Notes: a model not told the origin generated them from the sequence alone. 64,000 nt of DNA from Pseudomonas sp. R37(2017) (GCF_002113375.1 NZ_NEHO01000010.1:62001-126000), one strand, 5' to 3'; counted from the stretch's first letter, positions 31,927 through 40,469 are shown. Program-made: numbers and translations.

Positions 31927-33177
31927 TCAGGCTTTCGCTGCTTCCTTCTCTGCATCTTTAGCCACGTGCATGCGATCGCGGCTGGCCAGTGTCGGGAACA
32001 GTTTGACCCACACCCCGGTCACCACCAGCGTGCCGATCCCGCCCATGACCACGGCCGGCACGGTGCCGAACCAGTGGGCAGTCAGGCCCGATTCGAATTC
32101 GCCCAACTGGTTCGAAGCACCGATGAACAGACCGTTCACGGCGCTGACCCGGCCGCGCATTTCGTCCGGGGTTTCCAGTTGAACGAATGAGGCGCGGATC
32201 ACCATGCTGATCATGTCTGCCGCGCCCAATACCACCAGTACCGCCAGGGAAAACCAGAACGAGGTCGACAGGCCGAAGGCGATGGTTGCCACACCGAAGA
32301 CGCCCACGGCGGTGAACATCACCCGCCCGACGTTGCGCTCCACGGCAAACCGCGCCAGGAACAGCGACATCAGCAACGCACCCACTGCCGGTGCCGAGCG
32401 TAGCAGGCCCAACCCCCACGGCCCGGTCAGCAGGATGTCCTTGGCGAACACCGGCAGCAATGCCGTCGCACCGCCCAACAGGACCGCGAACAGATCGAGG
32501 GAGATCGCCCCGAGAATGTCCGGACGACTGCGGATAAAGCGAATGCCCGCCAGCAGTGAATCCAGCGTGGCCTTGCCCTTGTTCAGCGGGGTTTGCCGGG
32601 CTGGCAGGTTGAGCATCAGCGAACAGGCGATGACATACAGCAATACCGTCGGGCCATACACCCAGACGCTGCCGAAGGCGTAGAGCAAGCCGCCAAGGGC
32701 CGGGGCGACGATGGTGGCCGATTGCTGGGCCGATTGCGCGGCGGCCACTGCCCGTGGAAACAGCGCGCTGGGCACGATGCTGGGCAGCAGGGCCTGGGTG
32801 GTCGGCATTTCAAAGGAACGAGCGGCCCCGAGCAGGAAGGCCAGGATAAAGATCATTTCCCGGGTGACGTGGTCGGTCGCGCTGCCGATGGCCAGCGACA
32901 AAGCGATCAATGCCTGCAAGGACTGGCAGATCGCCGCGACCTTGCGCCGGTCATAGCGGTCGGCGACATGCCCTGTGTGCAGCATGAACAGCACGCGCGG
33001 GGCGAACTCGACCAGGCCGACCAGACCCAGGTCGAGCACGTTGCCGGTCAACTGATACAGGTTCCAGCCGATGGCCACGGTAAGCATCTGGAAGCCGCTG
33101 GCGGTAAAGATCCGGGCCAGCCAGAACGCAAGAAATGGGCGATGGTGACGTAACAGCAAGGGCTCTTGGCTGGGCAT
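31927..33177 (-). CDS. MFS transporter (EntS/MFS_3-like exporter)
   Basis: The 416-residue protein has about 11-12 transmembrane helices. It opens with LARIFTASGFQMLTVAIGWN and has the loop-2 motif HTGHVADRYDRRKVAA and central RPDILGAISLDLFAVLLGGA, as in the MFS_3 group that includes the enterobactin exporter. It probably exports a siderophore-like compound or drug; substrate not readable. It is convergent with the DJ-1-like gene (6 bp gap) and divergent from cioAB. Confidence 0.87.
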   Translation of the reverse strand: MPSQEPLLLRHHRPFLAFWLARIFTASGFQMLTVAIGWNLYQLTGNVLDLGLVGLVEFAPRVLFMLHTGHVADRYDRRKVAAICQSLQALIALSLAIGSATDHVTREMIFILAFLLGAARSFEMPTTQALLPSIVPSALFPRAVAAAQSAQQSATIVAPALGGLLYAFGSVWVYGPTVLLYVIACSLMLNLPARQTPLNKGKATLDSLLAGIRFIRSRPDILGAISLDLFAVLLGGATALLPVFAKDILLTGPWGLGLLRSAPAVGALLMSLFLARFAVERNVGRVMFTAVGVFGVATIAFGLSTSFWFSLAVLVVLGAADMISMVIRASFVQLETPDEMRGRVSAVNGLFIGASNQLGEFESGLTAHWFGTVPAVVMGGIGTLVVTGVWVKLFPTLASRDRMHVAKDAEKEAAKA

Positions 33178-33567
33178 CTGCGGGAAATCTGGGAAGAGGG
33201 GAACGGCGAGATTATCACCAACCTGTAACAGAAAGTTGCCATGACAAAAAAATTAGTTAGCCAGACATCGATTTCCTTAACCCTCCCGCAGGAAATGTGT
33301 TGCTGCCTATGACCAAAGCCGTGAGGCAACTTGTCACGCGGCAAAAGACCACGCGGTTCATCGCCGAAATTGGGACTACTCTTTCAACGTTGATTGATCC
33401 AGATCAAAACCCACAAAAGGAATTGATCCGGTGGCCGCAAGGCCAGACTCCCTGCGTTGTGATGCGTGCAAAAAAAGAACAAACAGGATTCGCCACACTC
33501 CATATCCGTGGGGGCCGTGGGTGCAGGCTTCCAGCCAGCAGCCGTACTACCTGACAGAGGAAGACTT
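33178..33567. other. 390-bp promoter region between MFS gene and cioAB
   Basis: No gene is convincing here. A plus-strand frame at 33297-33554 has no family features. The region contains the Anr/FNR box at 33394-33407 and is AT-richer near 33240-33420. Confidence 0.5.
33394..33407 (+). promoter_or_regulatory. Perfect Anr/FNR box upstream of cioAB
   Basis: TTGATCCAGATCAA matches the consensus TTGAT-N4-ATCAA exactly, 160 bp upstream of the cioA ATG. Anr is the oxygen-sensing FNR homologue of Pseudomonas, so low-oxygen control of this terminal oxidase is expected; whether Anr activates or represses depends on its position relative to the promoter. Confidence 0.8.
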
Positions 33568-35004
33568 ATGTTCGGTTTAGAGGCACTTGATCTCGCCCGA
33601 ATTCAGTTCGCGTTCACCATCTCGTTCCACATCCTGTTTCCGGCCATCACCATCGGCCTGGCGAGCTACCTGGCGGTACTCGAAGGCCTGTGGCTCAAAA
33701 CCCACAACGACACCTACCGCGACCTCTACCATTTCTGGTCGAAGATCTTTGCCGTCAACTTCGGCATGGGGGTGGTTTCCGGCCTGGTAATGGCCTATCA
33801 GTTCGGCACCAACTGGAGCCGCTTTTCGGACTTCGCCGGCTCGGTAACCGGGCCATTGCTGACTTATGAAGTGCTCACGGCATTCTTCCTCGAAGCCGGG
33901 TTCCTGGGCGTCATGCTGTTTGGCTGGAACAAGGTCGGGCGTGGCCTGCACTTCTTTGCCACGGTGATGGTCGCTATCGGTACGCTGATTTCAACGTTCT
34001 GGATTCTTGCTTCGAACAGCTGGATGCAGACCCCGCAGGGTTTCGAAATCGTCAACGGCCAGGTCATTCCTACGGATTGGCTGGCGATCATATTCAACCC
34101 GTCGTTCCCCTATCGCCTGATGCACATGGCCACGGCGGCGTTCGTTGCCACGGCCTTCTTTGTCGGTTCTTCCGCGGCCTGGCATTTGCTGCGCGGCAAG
34201 GACAACCCGGCGATTCGCAAAATGCTCTCGATGGCCATGTGGATGGCTTTGATCGTCGCGCCGATCCAGGCCGTCATTGGTGATTTCCACGGTCTGAACA
34301 CGCTCGAGCACCAGCCGGCGAAAATCGCCGCGATCGAGGGCCACTGGGAAAACAAAGGGAACGAGGCGACGCCGTTGATCCTGTTCGGCTGGCCGGACAT
34401 GAAAGAGGAGAAAACCAGATTCGCCGTCGAGATCCCGCACCTGGGCAGCCTGATTCTCACGCACTCCCTGGATAAACAGGTGCCCGCGCTCAAGGAGTTC
34501 CCGCCTGAAGACCGGCCGAATTCGACCATTGTGTTCTGGTCGTTCCGGATCATGGTGGGCCTGGGCTTGCTGATGATCTTCACCGGATTGTGGAGCCTGT
34601 GGCTGCGCAAGCGCGACACCCTCTACACCTCGCGGCCGTTCCTGTATCTGGCGTTGTGGATGGGGCCGTCCGGCCTGATCGCGATCCTCGCCGGCTGGTT
34701 CACCACGGAAATCGGCCGTCAGCCGTGGGTGGTCTACGGCCTGATGCGCACGGCAGATGCGTCATCCAACCATAGCGTCATGCAGATGAGCATCACCCTG
34801 ATCCTGTTTGTCGTGGTCTATTTCGCGCTGTTTGGCGCCGGTCTTGGCTACATGATGCGCCTGGTGCGCAAGGGGCCGAAGATCGACGAAGGCAAGGAAA
34901 CCAACGACGGTGGCCCCGGCCAGAAACGCACGCCAGCCCGTCCGCTGTCCGCCGCCGACGACGATCACGCCGATGCCGGCCACAGCCTGACCAAGGAGAT
35001 TTGA
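33568..35004 (+). CDS. cioA: Cyanide-insensitive cytochrome bd-type quinol oxidase, subunit I
   Basis: The frame opens at 33466, but the ATG at 33568 has an AGAGGA site and gives MFGLEALDLARIQFAFTISF, the normal CydA opening. The 478-residue protein has about nine helices; His21 in FTISFHILFP is the predicted haem ligand of the N-terminal helix, and FHGLNTLEHQPAKIAAIEGHW and a short Q-loop follow. The length matches the short-loop CioA class and not the longer E. coli CydA. It oxidises ubiquinol and reduces oxygen to water at the inner membrane. It is followed by cioB after 3 bp. Confidence 0.93.
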   Translation: MFGLEALDLARIQFAFTISFHILFPAITIGLASYLAVLEGLWLKTHNDTYRDLYHFWSKIFAVNFGMGVVSGLVMAYQFGTNWSRFSDFAGSVTGPLLTYEVLTAFFLEAGFLGVMLFGWNKVGRGLHFFATVMVAIGTLISTFWILASNSWMQTPQGFEIVNGQVIPTDWLAIIFNPSFPYRLMHMATAAFVATAFFVGSSAAWHLLRGKDNPAIRKMLSMAMWMALIVAPIQAVIGDFHGLNTLEHQPAKIAAIEGHWENKGNEATPLILFGWPDMKEEKTRFAVEIPHLGSLILTHSLDKQVPALKEFPPEDRPNSTIVFWSFRIMVGLGLLMIFTGLWSLWLRKRDTLYTSRPFLYLALWMGPSGLIAILAGWFTTEIGRQPWVVYGLMRTADASSNHSVMQMSITLILFVVVYFALFGAGLGYMMRLVRKGPKIDEGKETNDGGPGQKRTPARPLSAADDDHADAGHSLTKEI

Positions 35005-35007
35005 ATC

Positions 35008-36015
35008 ATGGGTATTGATCTTCCGCTGATCTGGGCCGTGATCATCATCTTCGGCATCATGATGTACGTGGTCATGGACGGATTCGATCTGGGCATCGGC
35101 ATTCTCTTCCCGTTCATTCCGGGCAAGACCGATCGCGATGTGATGATGAACACCGTCGCCCCGGTCTGGGACGGCAACGAGACCTGGCTGGTACTGGGGG
35201 GCGCAGCGTTGTTCGGCGCGTTTCCGCTGGCCTATTCGGTAGTGCTCTCGGCGTTGTACCTGCCGCTGATCCTGATGTTGATCGGGTTGATCTTCCGCGG
35301 CGTGGCCTTCGAGTTCCGCTTCAAGGCCAGGGACGACAAGCGTCACCTGTGGGACAAGGCGTTCATCGGTGGTTCGGTGACTGCGACGTTTTTCCAAGGG
35401 GTTGCGCTCGGCGCGTTCATCGATGGGCTGCCGGTGGTCAATCGGCAGTTCGCCGGTGGCTCACTGGACTGGCTGACACCTTTCACGATGTTCTGTGGTG
35501 CGGCGCTGGTGGTGGCGTATGCGTTGCTCGGCTGCACCTGGCTGATCATGAAGACCGAAGGCAAGTTGCAACAACAGATGCATGATCTGGCGCGGCCACT
35601 GGCCTTCGTGCTGCTGGCGGTGATCGGCATCGTCAGCATCTGGACCCCGCTGGCCCACGCAGAAATCGCCGCGCGCTGGTTCACCATGCCGAATCTGTTC
35701 TGGTTCATGCCGGTGCCGATCCTGGTGCTGGTGACGATGTACGGCCTGATTCGCGCTGTGGCCCGCAATGCGCATTACACGCCGTTCCTGCTGACCCTGG
35801 TGCTGATCTTCCTTGGCTACAGCGGTCTGGGCATCAGCCTGTGGCCGAACATCATCCCGCCGTCGATCTCGATCTGGGATGCCGCCGCGCCGCCGCAAAG
35901 CCAGGGCTTCATGCTGGTGGGCACGCTGTTCATCATCCCGTTCATCCTGGGCTACACCTTCTGGAGCTACTACGTGTTCCGCGGCAAGGTCACCCACGAG
36001 GACGGATATCATTAG
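35008..36015 (+). CDS. cioB: Cyanide-insensitive cytochrome bd-type quinol oxidase, subunit II
   Basis: The 335-residue protein has about eight or nine helices and opens MGIDLPLIWAVIIIFGIMMY, with MDGFDLGIGILFPF and APVWDGNETWLVLGGAALFG, the CydB/CioB family motifs. A GGAG site (AAGGAGATTTGAATC) overlaps the cioA end. It forms the heterodimer with CioA. The operon continues, after a half REP element, to a 55-residue DUF2474 protein. Confidence 0.94.
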   Translation: MGIDLPLIWAVIIIFGIMMYVVMDGFDLGIGILFPFIPGKTDRDVMMNTVAPVWDGNETWLVLGGAALFGAFPLAYSVVLSALYLPLILMLIGLIFRGVAFEFRFKARDDKRHLWDKAFIGGSVTATFFQGVALGAFIDGLPVVNRQFAGGSLDWLTPFTMFCGAALVVAYALLGCTWLIMKTEGKLQQQMHDLARPLAFVLLAVIGIVSIWTPLAHAEIAARWFTMPNLFWFMPVPILVLVTMYGLIRAVARNAHYTPFLLTLVLIFLGYSGLGISLWPNIIPPSISIWDAAAPPQSQGFMLVGTLFIIPFILGYTFWSYYVFRGKVTHEDGYH

Positions 36016-36016
36016 C

Positions 36017-36038
36017 CCTGTAGGAGCGAGCTCGCTCC
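36017..36038. repeat. Single REP arm (CCTGTAGGAGCGAGCTCGCTCC)
   Basis: One palindromic REP half lies right after the cioB stop, between cioB and the small DUF2474 gene, with no partner. Confidence 0.7.
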
Positions 36039-36100
36039 GGGCGGCGTTCCGACGATGGCGTCCACACGGATGCCATCCACCCTGAATGGAGCAATGAGCC

Positions 36101-36268
36101 ATGCCTGGCAAACATTCCCTGCACGACATTGAAGAAGCCGAAAAAAAGCCGCTGTGGCAGCGGCTCGGCTGGTTGGCCCTGATCTGGGTCGGCAGCGTGG
36201 GCGCCCTGTTCATCGTCGCCAGCCTGATGCGCCTGTTCATGAACGCGGCCGGCCTGACCACGCACTGA
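36101..36268 (+). CDS. DUF2474 family small membrane protein, candidate accessory subunit of CioAB
   Basis: The 55-residue protein reads MPGKHSLHDIEEAEKKPLWQ at the N-terminus, then a single transmembrane helix (about residues 24-46, LALIWVGSVGALFIVASLM) and a short periplasmic tail. DUF2474 proteins are encoded next to bd-type oxidase genes and, like CydX and CbdX, one-helix proteins, may stabilise the oxidase haem sites. It is the third gene after cioAB with a terminator 36 bp downstream, so it is in the operon. Confidence 0.85.
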   Translation: MPGKHSLHDIEEAEKKPLWQRLGWLALIWVGSVGALFIVASLMRLFMNAAGLTTH

Positions 36269-36303
36269 CATCTCTCCCGTCGCCTCAAGGCACGGATTTA
36301 CAA

Positions 36304-36327
36304 CCCTCCTGTCGGAGGGTTTTTTTT
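36304..36327 (+). terminator. Rho-independent terminator of the cio operon
   Basis: CCCTCC (36304-36309), loop TGTC plus G pairs as CCCTCC-TGTC-GGAGGG, followed by eight T residues (36320-36327), just after the DUF2474 stop. The convergent rlmG gene ends 5 bp later. Confidence 0.93.
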
Positions 36328-36332
36328 GCCTG

Positions 36333-37457
36333 TTATTTACGCGCCTTGAGGATCACGAATTTCGGATTGGCCGCCACTTGCTCGACGCCACGGAACAATC
36401 GCGCCAGCTTGCTGTGGTAACCCAGGTGACGATTGCCGACGATATACAGCGCGCCGCCCACGACCAGCGCTTCGCGCGCCTGCTGGAACATCCGCCAGGC
36501 CAGGAAATCGCCCACGACTTGTTGTTGGTGAAACGGAGGGTTGCACAGCACGACGTCAAGCGATTGCGCTGCCTGCCCGGCCAGGCCATCGCCGGCGCGC
36601 ACGGTCACTTCCCGTCCACCCAACGTCGCGCGCCAGTTTTCGCTGGCCGATTGCACCGCCATGTACGACTCGTCTACAAGCGTGTAGTGGGCCTCGGGGT
36701 TTTGCAGGGCGCTGGCGATGGCCAGGACGCCGTTGCCACAACCGAGGTCGGCGACCCGCGCCGCGCCGAGATTTTTCGGCAGGTGTGGCAAAAACGCCCG
36801 TGTGCCGATGTCCAGCCCATCGCGGCAAAACACATTGGCGTGGTTGAGCAGTTCGATAGCCGGGTCGTCGAGTCTGTATCGCGTCGGGTAAGGCGATATG
36901 GCAGGCGTTTTGTCTTCGGCCGTGGCAATCAACAGCCGCGCCTTCTTCACGGCCAGTGAGGCTTGCACAGGGCCGATGTAACGCTCCAACAGGTCGCCCG
37001 CTGCCCGGGGCAGATGTTTGATCATGGCCGCGGCAACCACTTGGGTGCCGGGTGCCAGTTGACCATGCAGGCGGATCAGTTGTTCCTCCAGCAGCGCCAG
37101 GGTTTTCGGTACACGGATCAGCACCCGGTCGAACGGCCCGACAAGGGGGGCGCTGGCAGGTACGCTGGGCACCGCATCAAACGCCAGGCCGTTGCGCACC
37201 AGGTTCTTTTCCAGGCCCTGCATGGCCAGGAATGAATCACCACTGCTGACCACCCGCACCTTGCCGGCCAGGCTGGTCGCCAACGCGCCGAAACTGTCGT
37301 TGAGCACCAATACCCGTGTGTCGGCCGTGGGCTGCTGTTCGGCCAGATGATTGAGCAGGTATTCATCGGCGGCATCGAAAGCTTGCAGCGGTTCGTTCTG
37401 CTGTTCGGGCTGGCGGATCAGGTCGAGGCTGGCGAAGGGTGTTTCGAGCAAGGGCAT
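36333..37457 (-). CDS. rlmG: 23S rRNA (guanine(1835)-N(2))-methyltransferase
   Basis: The frame reaches 37736, but the ATG at 37457 (MPLLETPFASLDLIRQPEQQ) is the start expected from RlmG and gives 374 residues, close to the E. coli protein. The first half is a degenerate methyltransferase-like domain and the second is catalytic, with AARVADLGCGNGVLAIASAL (SAM binding) and the N-methylation motif VVLCNPPFHQQQ (NPPF). It methylates guanine 1835 of 23S rRNA. It is convergent with the cio operon and follows the LuxR-type gene by 175 bp. Confidence 0.9.
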   Translation of the reverse strand: MPLLETPFASLDLIRQPEQQNEPLQAFDAADEYLLNHLAEQQPTADTRVLVLNDSFGALATSLAGKVRVVSSGDSFLAMQGLEKNLVRNGLAFDAVPSVPASAPLVGPFDRVLIRVPKTLALLEEQLIRLHGQLAPGTQVVAAAMIKHLPRAAGDLLERYIGPVQASLAVKKARLLIATAEDKTPAISPYPTRYRLDDPAIELLNHANVFCRDGLDIGTRAFLPHLPKNLGAARVADLGCGNGVLAIASALQNPEAHYTLVDESYMAVQSASENWRATLGGREVTVRAGDGLAGQAAQSLDVVLCNPPFHQQQVVGDFLAWRMFQQAREALVVGGALYIVGNRHLGYHSKLARLFRGVEQVAANPKFVILKARK

Positions 37458-37632
37458 GGGGCGGGGCTCTGGGTAATCAACGGATATCCCGCTGCCCTGA
37501 GGCGTTGGAGCGGGCGGAGCCGTCCGAGTGTACTGCGTCGTGAAGGTCTTCACGTCATCACTTCGGAGGGACCGCGAATGGTACGTTTTTTTTGACTGGA
37601 TTACCCGCAGGTTTTCCCACAGCAGGGCGCTT

Positions 37633-38346
37633 TCAGATAGCTCCGGACCGGGCCGCGGCGATGACTGCCGCAATCTTGTTGTTGACGCCCAGCTTTTCAA
37701 TAGCCTTGTGCACGTGAAAGTTGATCGTGCGCTCACTCAAACTGAGGATCCTGGACACTTCAAAGGCCGTTTTGCCATCGGCCGAGAGTTTCAGGACTTC
37801 GAGTTCCCGCCGCGACAAGGGGGGCGTCTTGGGACGAACCGGCTTTTTCGGTTGCATCCCTAGCGCCAGAGCGTGCAAATGGCGACTGATGAACACCGAG
37901 AAGCCAAGGTTTTCGTACAACTCGTAGGCTGAAATCGGGCAGTGGCTTCTGGCCAGGCTGAGAATGCTGTTAAGACCAGCTTCCTCATCGTGGATCGCCT
38001 GTGACCAGCCATGCTGCAAGCCGTGTTGCTGCAGCAACTGCCATAGCCATGGTGCCTTGGAAAAAAGCTCTTCACTCCAGACCACAGGCAACATTGACTG
38101 ATTGCAGTACGCCACTATCGGATCTACTTCTTGGGCGTTGTTCTTTTCATATTGAATGTTCCATTCAGGCGGGAAATTGTTCAGGCTCACTGGGTTGGCC
38201 TCTGCCCCGACCGAGTTGGAAGTAATTGAAAACCCAAAGAATTTATATCCAAGGTTTCTGGCGAAGTTGAGCGCGATTCGATAAGCAGTATTAATCTCTT
38301 GTGCATGGGCCAATTGCTTAAGCTGTGATTCCTTCCAGATCTCCAT
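37633..38346 (-). CDS. LuxR-family regulator with autoinducer-binding domain (LuxR solo)
   Basis: The ATG at 38346 has a GGAG site six bases away and gives 237 residues. The N-terminal half is an AHL-binding domain: Trp62, Tyr66, Asp75, Pro76 and Trp90 are at the constant offset of five from the TraR residues Trp57, Tyr61, Asp70, Pro71 and Trp85. The C-terminal half is a LuxR helix-turn-helix with LSRRELEVLKLSADGKTAFE and TINFHVHKAIEKLGVNNK. No luxI-type synthase lies in the window, so it may sense AHLs made by other bacteria or by an unlinked synthase, or respond to a plant or other signal. A complex inverted repeat lies upstream. Confidence 0.9.
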   Translation of the reverse strand: MEIWKESQLKQLAHAQEINTAYRIALNFARNLGYKFFGFSITSNSVGAEANPVSLNNFPPEWNIQYEKNNAQEVDPIVAYCNQSMLPVVWSEELFSKAPWLWQLLQQHGLQHGWSQAIHDEEAGLNSILSLARSHCPISAYELYENLGFSVFISRHLHALALGMQPKKPVRPKTPPLSRRELEVLKLSADGKTAFEVSRILSLSERTINFHVHKAIEKLGVNNKIAAVIAAARSGAI

Positions 38347-38538
38347 GGTTATTCTCCATCGGCTTGTTCTTGTTCGTGCTTTTGGATCCAGGATCCGGCA
38401 CGTCACGAAGTGTAGGACAGTTCCTACTGAGTTGGTGCGACAATTTTGCTCTTTTGACTGTTGAAAAAGTGTGCTTCAGGTTCTTAGACATATAGGCGTT
38501 ATAAAATGCCATGTGTCATTTTACAATTATGATTGTGC

Positions 38539-38579
38539 GTGGCATTTAGTGATCGACCACTAGTGCATATTAATGCCAC
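38539..38579. promoter_or_regulatory. Compound dyad between the LuxR solo and fpr genes
   Basis: GTGGCATT (38539-38546) pairs with AATGCCAC (38572-38579), and inside it TAGTG (38547-38551) pairs with CACTA (38558-38562). CACTAGTG (38558-38565) is itself an 8-bp palindrome. It lies 193 bp upstream of the LuxR solo start and 69 bp upstream of fpr, so it could be a target of the LuxR protein or of another regulator. Confidence 0.4.
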
Positions 38580-38647
38580 TACAAACTGTCTGTGTTTACG
38601 CTGCCGACTTTGCGGGACACTGGGGTATCTTTTGATTGGAGCCTTCC

Positions 38648-39424
38648 ATGTCCGTCAGCGAAGAAAAATTTACGCGCCAGACCTTGCTCGAGGTCCATCC
38701 GTTGACCCCGAACCTGTTTACCCTGCGCGCCACGCGGGATGCAGGGTTTCGATTTCGGGCGGGGCAGTTTGCCCGGTTGGGCGTCACCAAGGCTGACGGC
38801 AGCACGGTATGGCGCGCCTATTCCATGGTGTCTTCGCCCTATGACGAGTTCCTCGAGTTCTTTTCCATTGTCGTACCGGGCGGTGAGTTCACCAGTGAGC
38901 TCAGCTGCCTGGGCGTCGGTGATGCATTGCTGGTCGACCGCCAGGCCTTCGGCTACCTGACGCCGGACCGTTTTGTCGATGGACGTGATTTGTGGTTGTT
39001 ATCCACAGGCACGGGCATCGCGCCGTTCCTGTCGATACTCCAGGACTTCGAAGTCTGGGAGAGATTCGAGCGGATCATCCTGGTCTACAGTGTCCGCGAA
39101 GCCCGGGAACTGGCTTATCAGGAGCTGATCGCGGGCCTGGCGCAACTTGAGCATCTGGCGGAGTACGCACACAAACTGCAATTCATCGCCACTGTCACTC
39201 GTGAGCAGCATCCCGGTGCATTGAACGGGCGGATCACCACGCTGATTGAAAACGGCGAGCTGGAGCGCGCCGCGGGTGTTGCGCTGACGCCCGAGCATTC
39301 ACGGGTCATGCTGTGCGGCAATCCGCAGATGATCGATGACACGCGCAAGCTGCTTAAACAGCGGGACATGCACCTTAGCCTCAGCCGGCGACCTGGCCAG
39401 GTGGCGGTGGAAAACTTCTGGTAA
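38648..39424 (+). CDS. fpr: Ferredoxin-NADP reductase (Fpr, FprB-like)
   Basis: The ATG at 38648 (MSVSEEKFTRQTLLEVHPL) follows GGAG and gives 258 residues; the in-frame ATG four codons earlier is less likely. FAD contacts are FRAGQFARLGV and WRAYSMVSSPYDEFLEF, the NADP pocket is LWLLSTGTGIAPFLSIL and VMLCGNPQMIDD, and the C-terminus ends with VENFW, a terminal Trp as in E. coli Fpr rather than the Lys-ending type. It moves electrons between NADPH and ferredoxin or flavodoxin. The upstream gap has a compound dyad; expression is often linked to oxidative stress in Pseudomonas. Confidence 0.9.
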   Translation: MSVSEEKFTRQTLLEVHPLTPNLFTLRATRDAGFRFRAGQFARLGVTKADGSTVWRAYSMVSSPYDEFLEFFSIVVPGGEFTSELSCLGVGDALLVDRQAFGYLTPDRFVDGRDLWLLSTGTGIAPFLSILQDFEVWERFERIILVYSVREARELAYQELIAGLAQLEHLAEYAHKLQFIATVTREQHPGALNGRITTLIENGELERAAGVALTPEHSRVMLCGNPQMIDDTRKLLKQRDMHLSLSRRPGQVAVENFW

Positions 39425-39425
39425 G

Positions 39426-39457
39426 AAAAACGGCGCCTCAAAGGCGCCGTTTTTTTT
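39426..39457. terminator. Bidirectional terminator between fpr and mscL
   Basis: AAAAA, CGGCGCCT, loop CAA, AGGCGCCG, then TTTTTTTT. The A and T runs on both sides make it work for both convergent genes. Confidence 0.95.
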
Positions 39458-39467
39458 GCTAATGCAG

Positions 39468-39881
39468 TCAAGGCCGGTTGTTTTGCGCCTTGAGCAAGTC
39501 GCGGATCTCGCCCAGCAGCTCTTCTTCTTTGGTTGGAGCCGGCGGCAAGCTGGGGGCCACGGCCTCTTCGCGCTTCAGGCGGTTGATAGCCTTGACGCCC
39601 ATGAAGATCGCGAAGGCGATGATGACGAAGTCGATGATGGTCTGAATGAATTTGCCATAGGCCAGTACCACCGCTGGAGTGGCACCCTCCGCTGCCTTGA
39701 GTGTTATGGCCAGATCGCTGAAGTCCACGCCACCGATCAGCAGCCCGATTGGCGGCATGATCAGGTCTCCGACAAACGACGTCACGATCTTGCCGAAAGC
39801 CGCACCGATGATGATGCCGACGGCCATGTCGACCACGTTGCCTTTGACCGCGAAGGCCTTGAACTCGTTTAGCACGCCCAT
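39468..39881 (-). CDS. mscL: Large-conductance mechanosensitive channel
   Basis: The 137-residue protein has the two MscL helices: first FAVKGNVVDMAVGIIIGAAFGKIV and second VVLAYGKFIQTIIDFVIIAFAIFM (here in part as YGKFIQTIIDFVIIAFAIF), with a cytoplasmic C-terminal helix PAPTKEEELLGEIRDLLK. Lys-Gly-Asn-Val-Val-Asp-Met-Ala-Val-Gly is conserved. It forms a pentameric pore that opens at high membrane tension and protects cells from osmotic downshock. Confidence 0.95.
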   Translation of the reverse strand: MGVLNEFKAFAVKGNVVDMAVGIIIGAAFGKIVTSFVGDLIMPPIGLLIGGVDFSDLAITLKAAEGATPAVVLAYGKFIQTIIDFVIIAFAIFMGVKAINRLKREEAVAPSLPPAPTKEEELLGEIRDLLKAQNNRP

Positions 39882-40469
39882 AGGTTATTTCCTTGTTACA
39901 GATGAGGTTGATGAAGGCAGTGTAAATCAGCTAATCGCATCCTGCTCGAATCGACGTCCTGCCGTGCTTGCCAGCCATCGACCCTGGTGGCGTCGAAAAA
40001 CTCACTGATTGAACTCATCCGAGGAGCGGTCAAGTCTTCTGCGGAGTTTGCATGCGACATTTTCTTTCAGTGAAATGGCGTCGTTTGTGTGAGAGAGCCA
40101 CGTTGAAAGATCATTCATGAATCGGAATGTTAAAAATTGTCGACTTATTAGTGGTCGGGGTTTTCTACGGGAATTAGTTGTTGTTGCAGTGGTGGTTAGA
40201 TTAACCGTTTAGTTTGTTTTTTTTGTGTCTGGAAAGTTGTGTGTATTCCTGAGTCAATACAGCGTTTGTGTGAGTGTTTTAGAAGTTGTACAGCAATATT
40301 GAAATGAATAAAGTTTGTACAGGTTTTCAAGGCTTCTATAGGGCAGCTGCATTTGAATATACCTGTATTTAATAGGGTTATTTGAAGTTGTCAAAGAGGT
40401 TGCGAACTATCTGGCCGCACTCGCGCGCCTTGGCTGAGCTATCATCGCATTTTTTTTCCGGGAGTTCCG
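39882..40469. other. AT-rich 588-bp gap between mscL and radA
   Basis: The second half is much richer in A and T than the surrounding genes. No complete gene is recognised. A short frame at 40117-40212 resembles a degraded type IV pilin leader. No terminator, REP or repeat stands out. It may be the residue of a lost gene. Confidence 0.5.
40117..40212 (+). pseudogene. Possible remnant of a type IV pilin-like gene start
   Basis: The 31-codon frame begins MNRNVKNCRLISGRGF and then LRELVVVAVVVRLTV. The run GRGF-LRELVVVAVVV resembles the prepilin signal GFTLIELVVV with Thr and one codon missing and Ile replaced. The stop follows after a few residues. It lacks a clear ribosome site and lies in an AT-rich gap. 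A chance resemblance cannot be excluded. Confidence 0.25.

Noticed and set aside
33297..33554. Plus-strand frame upstream of cioA
   Set aside because: It covers the Anr box and promoter region and shows no protein-like features.
37539..37554. CGTGAAG-GT-CTTCACG dyad upstream of rlmG as a terminator
   Set aside because: No T run follows on either strand and it has no clear partner gene; it was left out as an unassigned dyad.
37458..37736. N-terminal extension of the RlmG frame by 93 codons
   Set aside because: The extension overlaps the end of the LuxR gene, has no RlmG similarity, and the ATG at 37457 gives the family's normal length.
38999..39007. TTATCCACA inside fpr as a DnaA box
   Set aside because: It is a single copy inside a coding sequence with no neighbours, so chance is likely.
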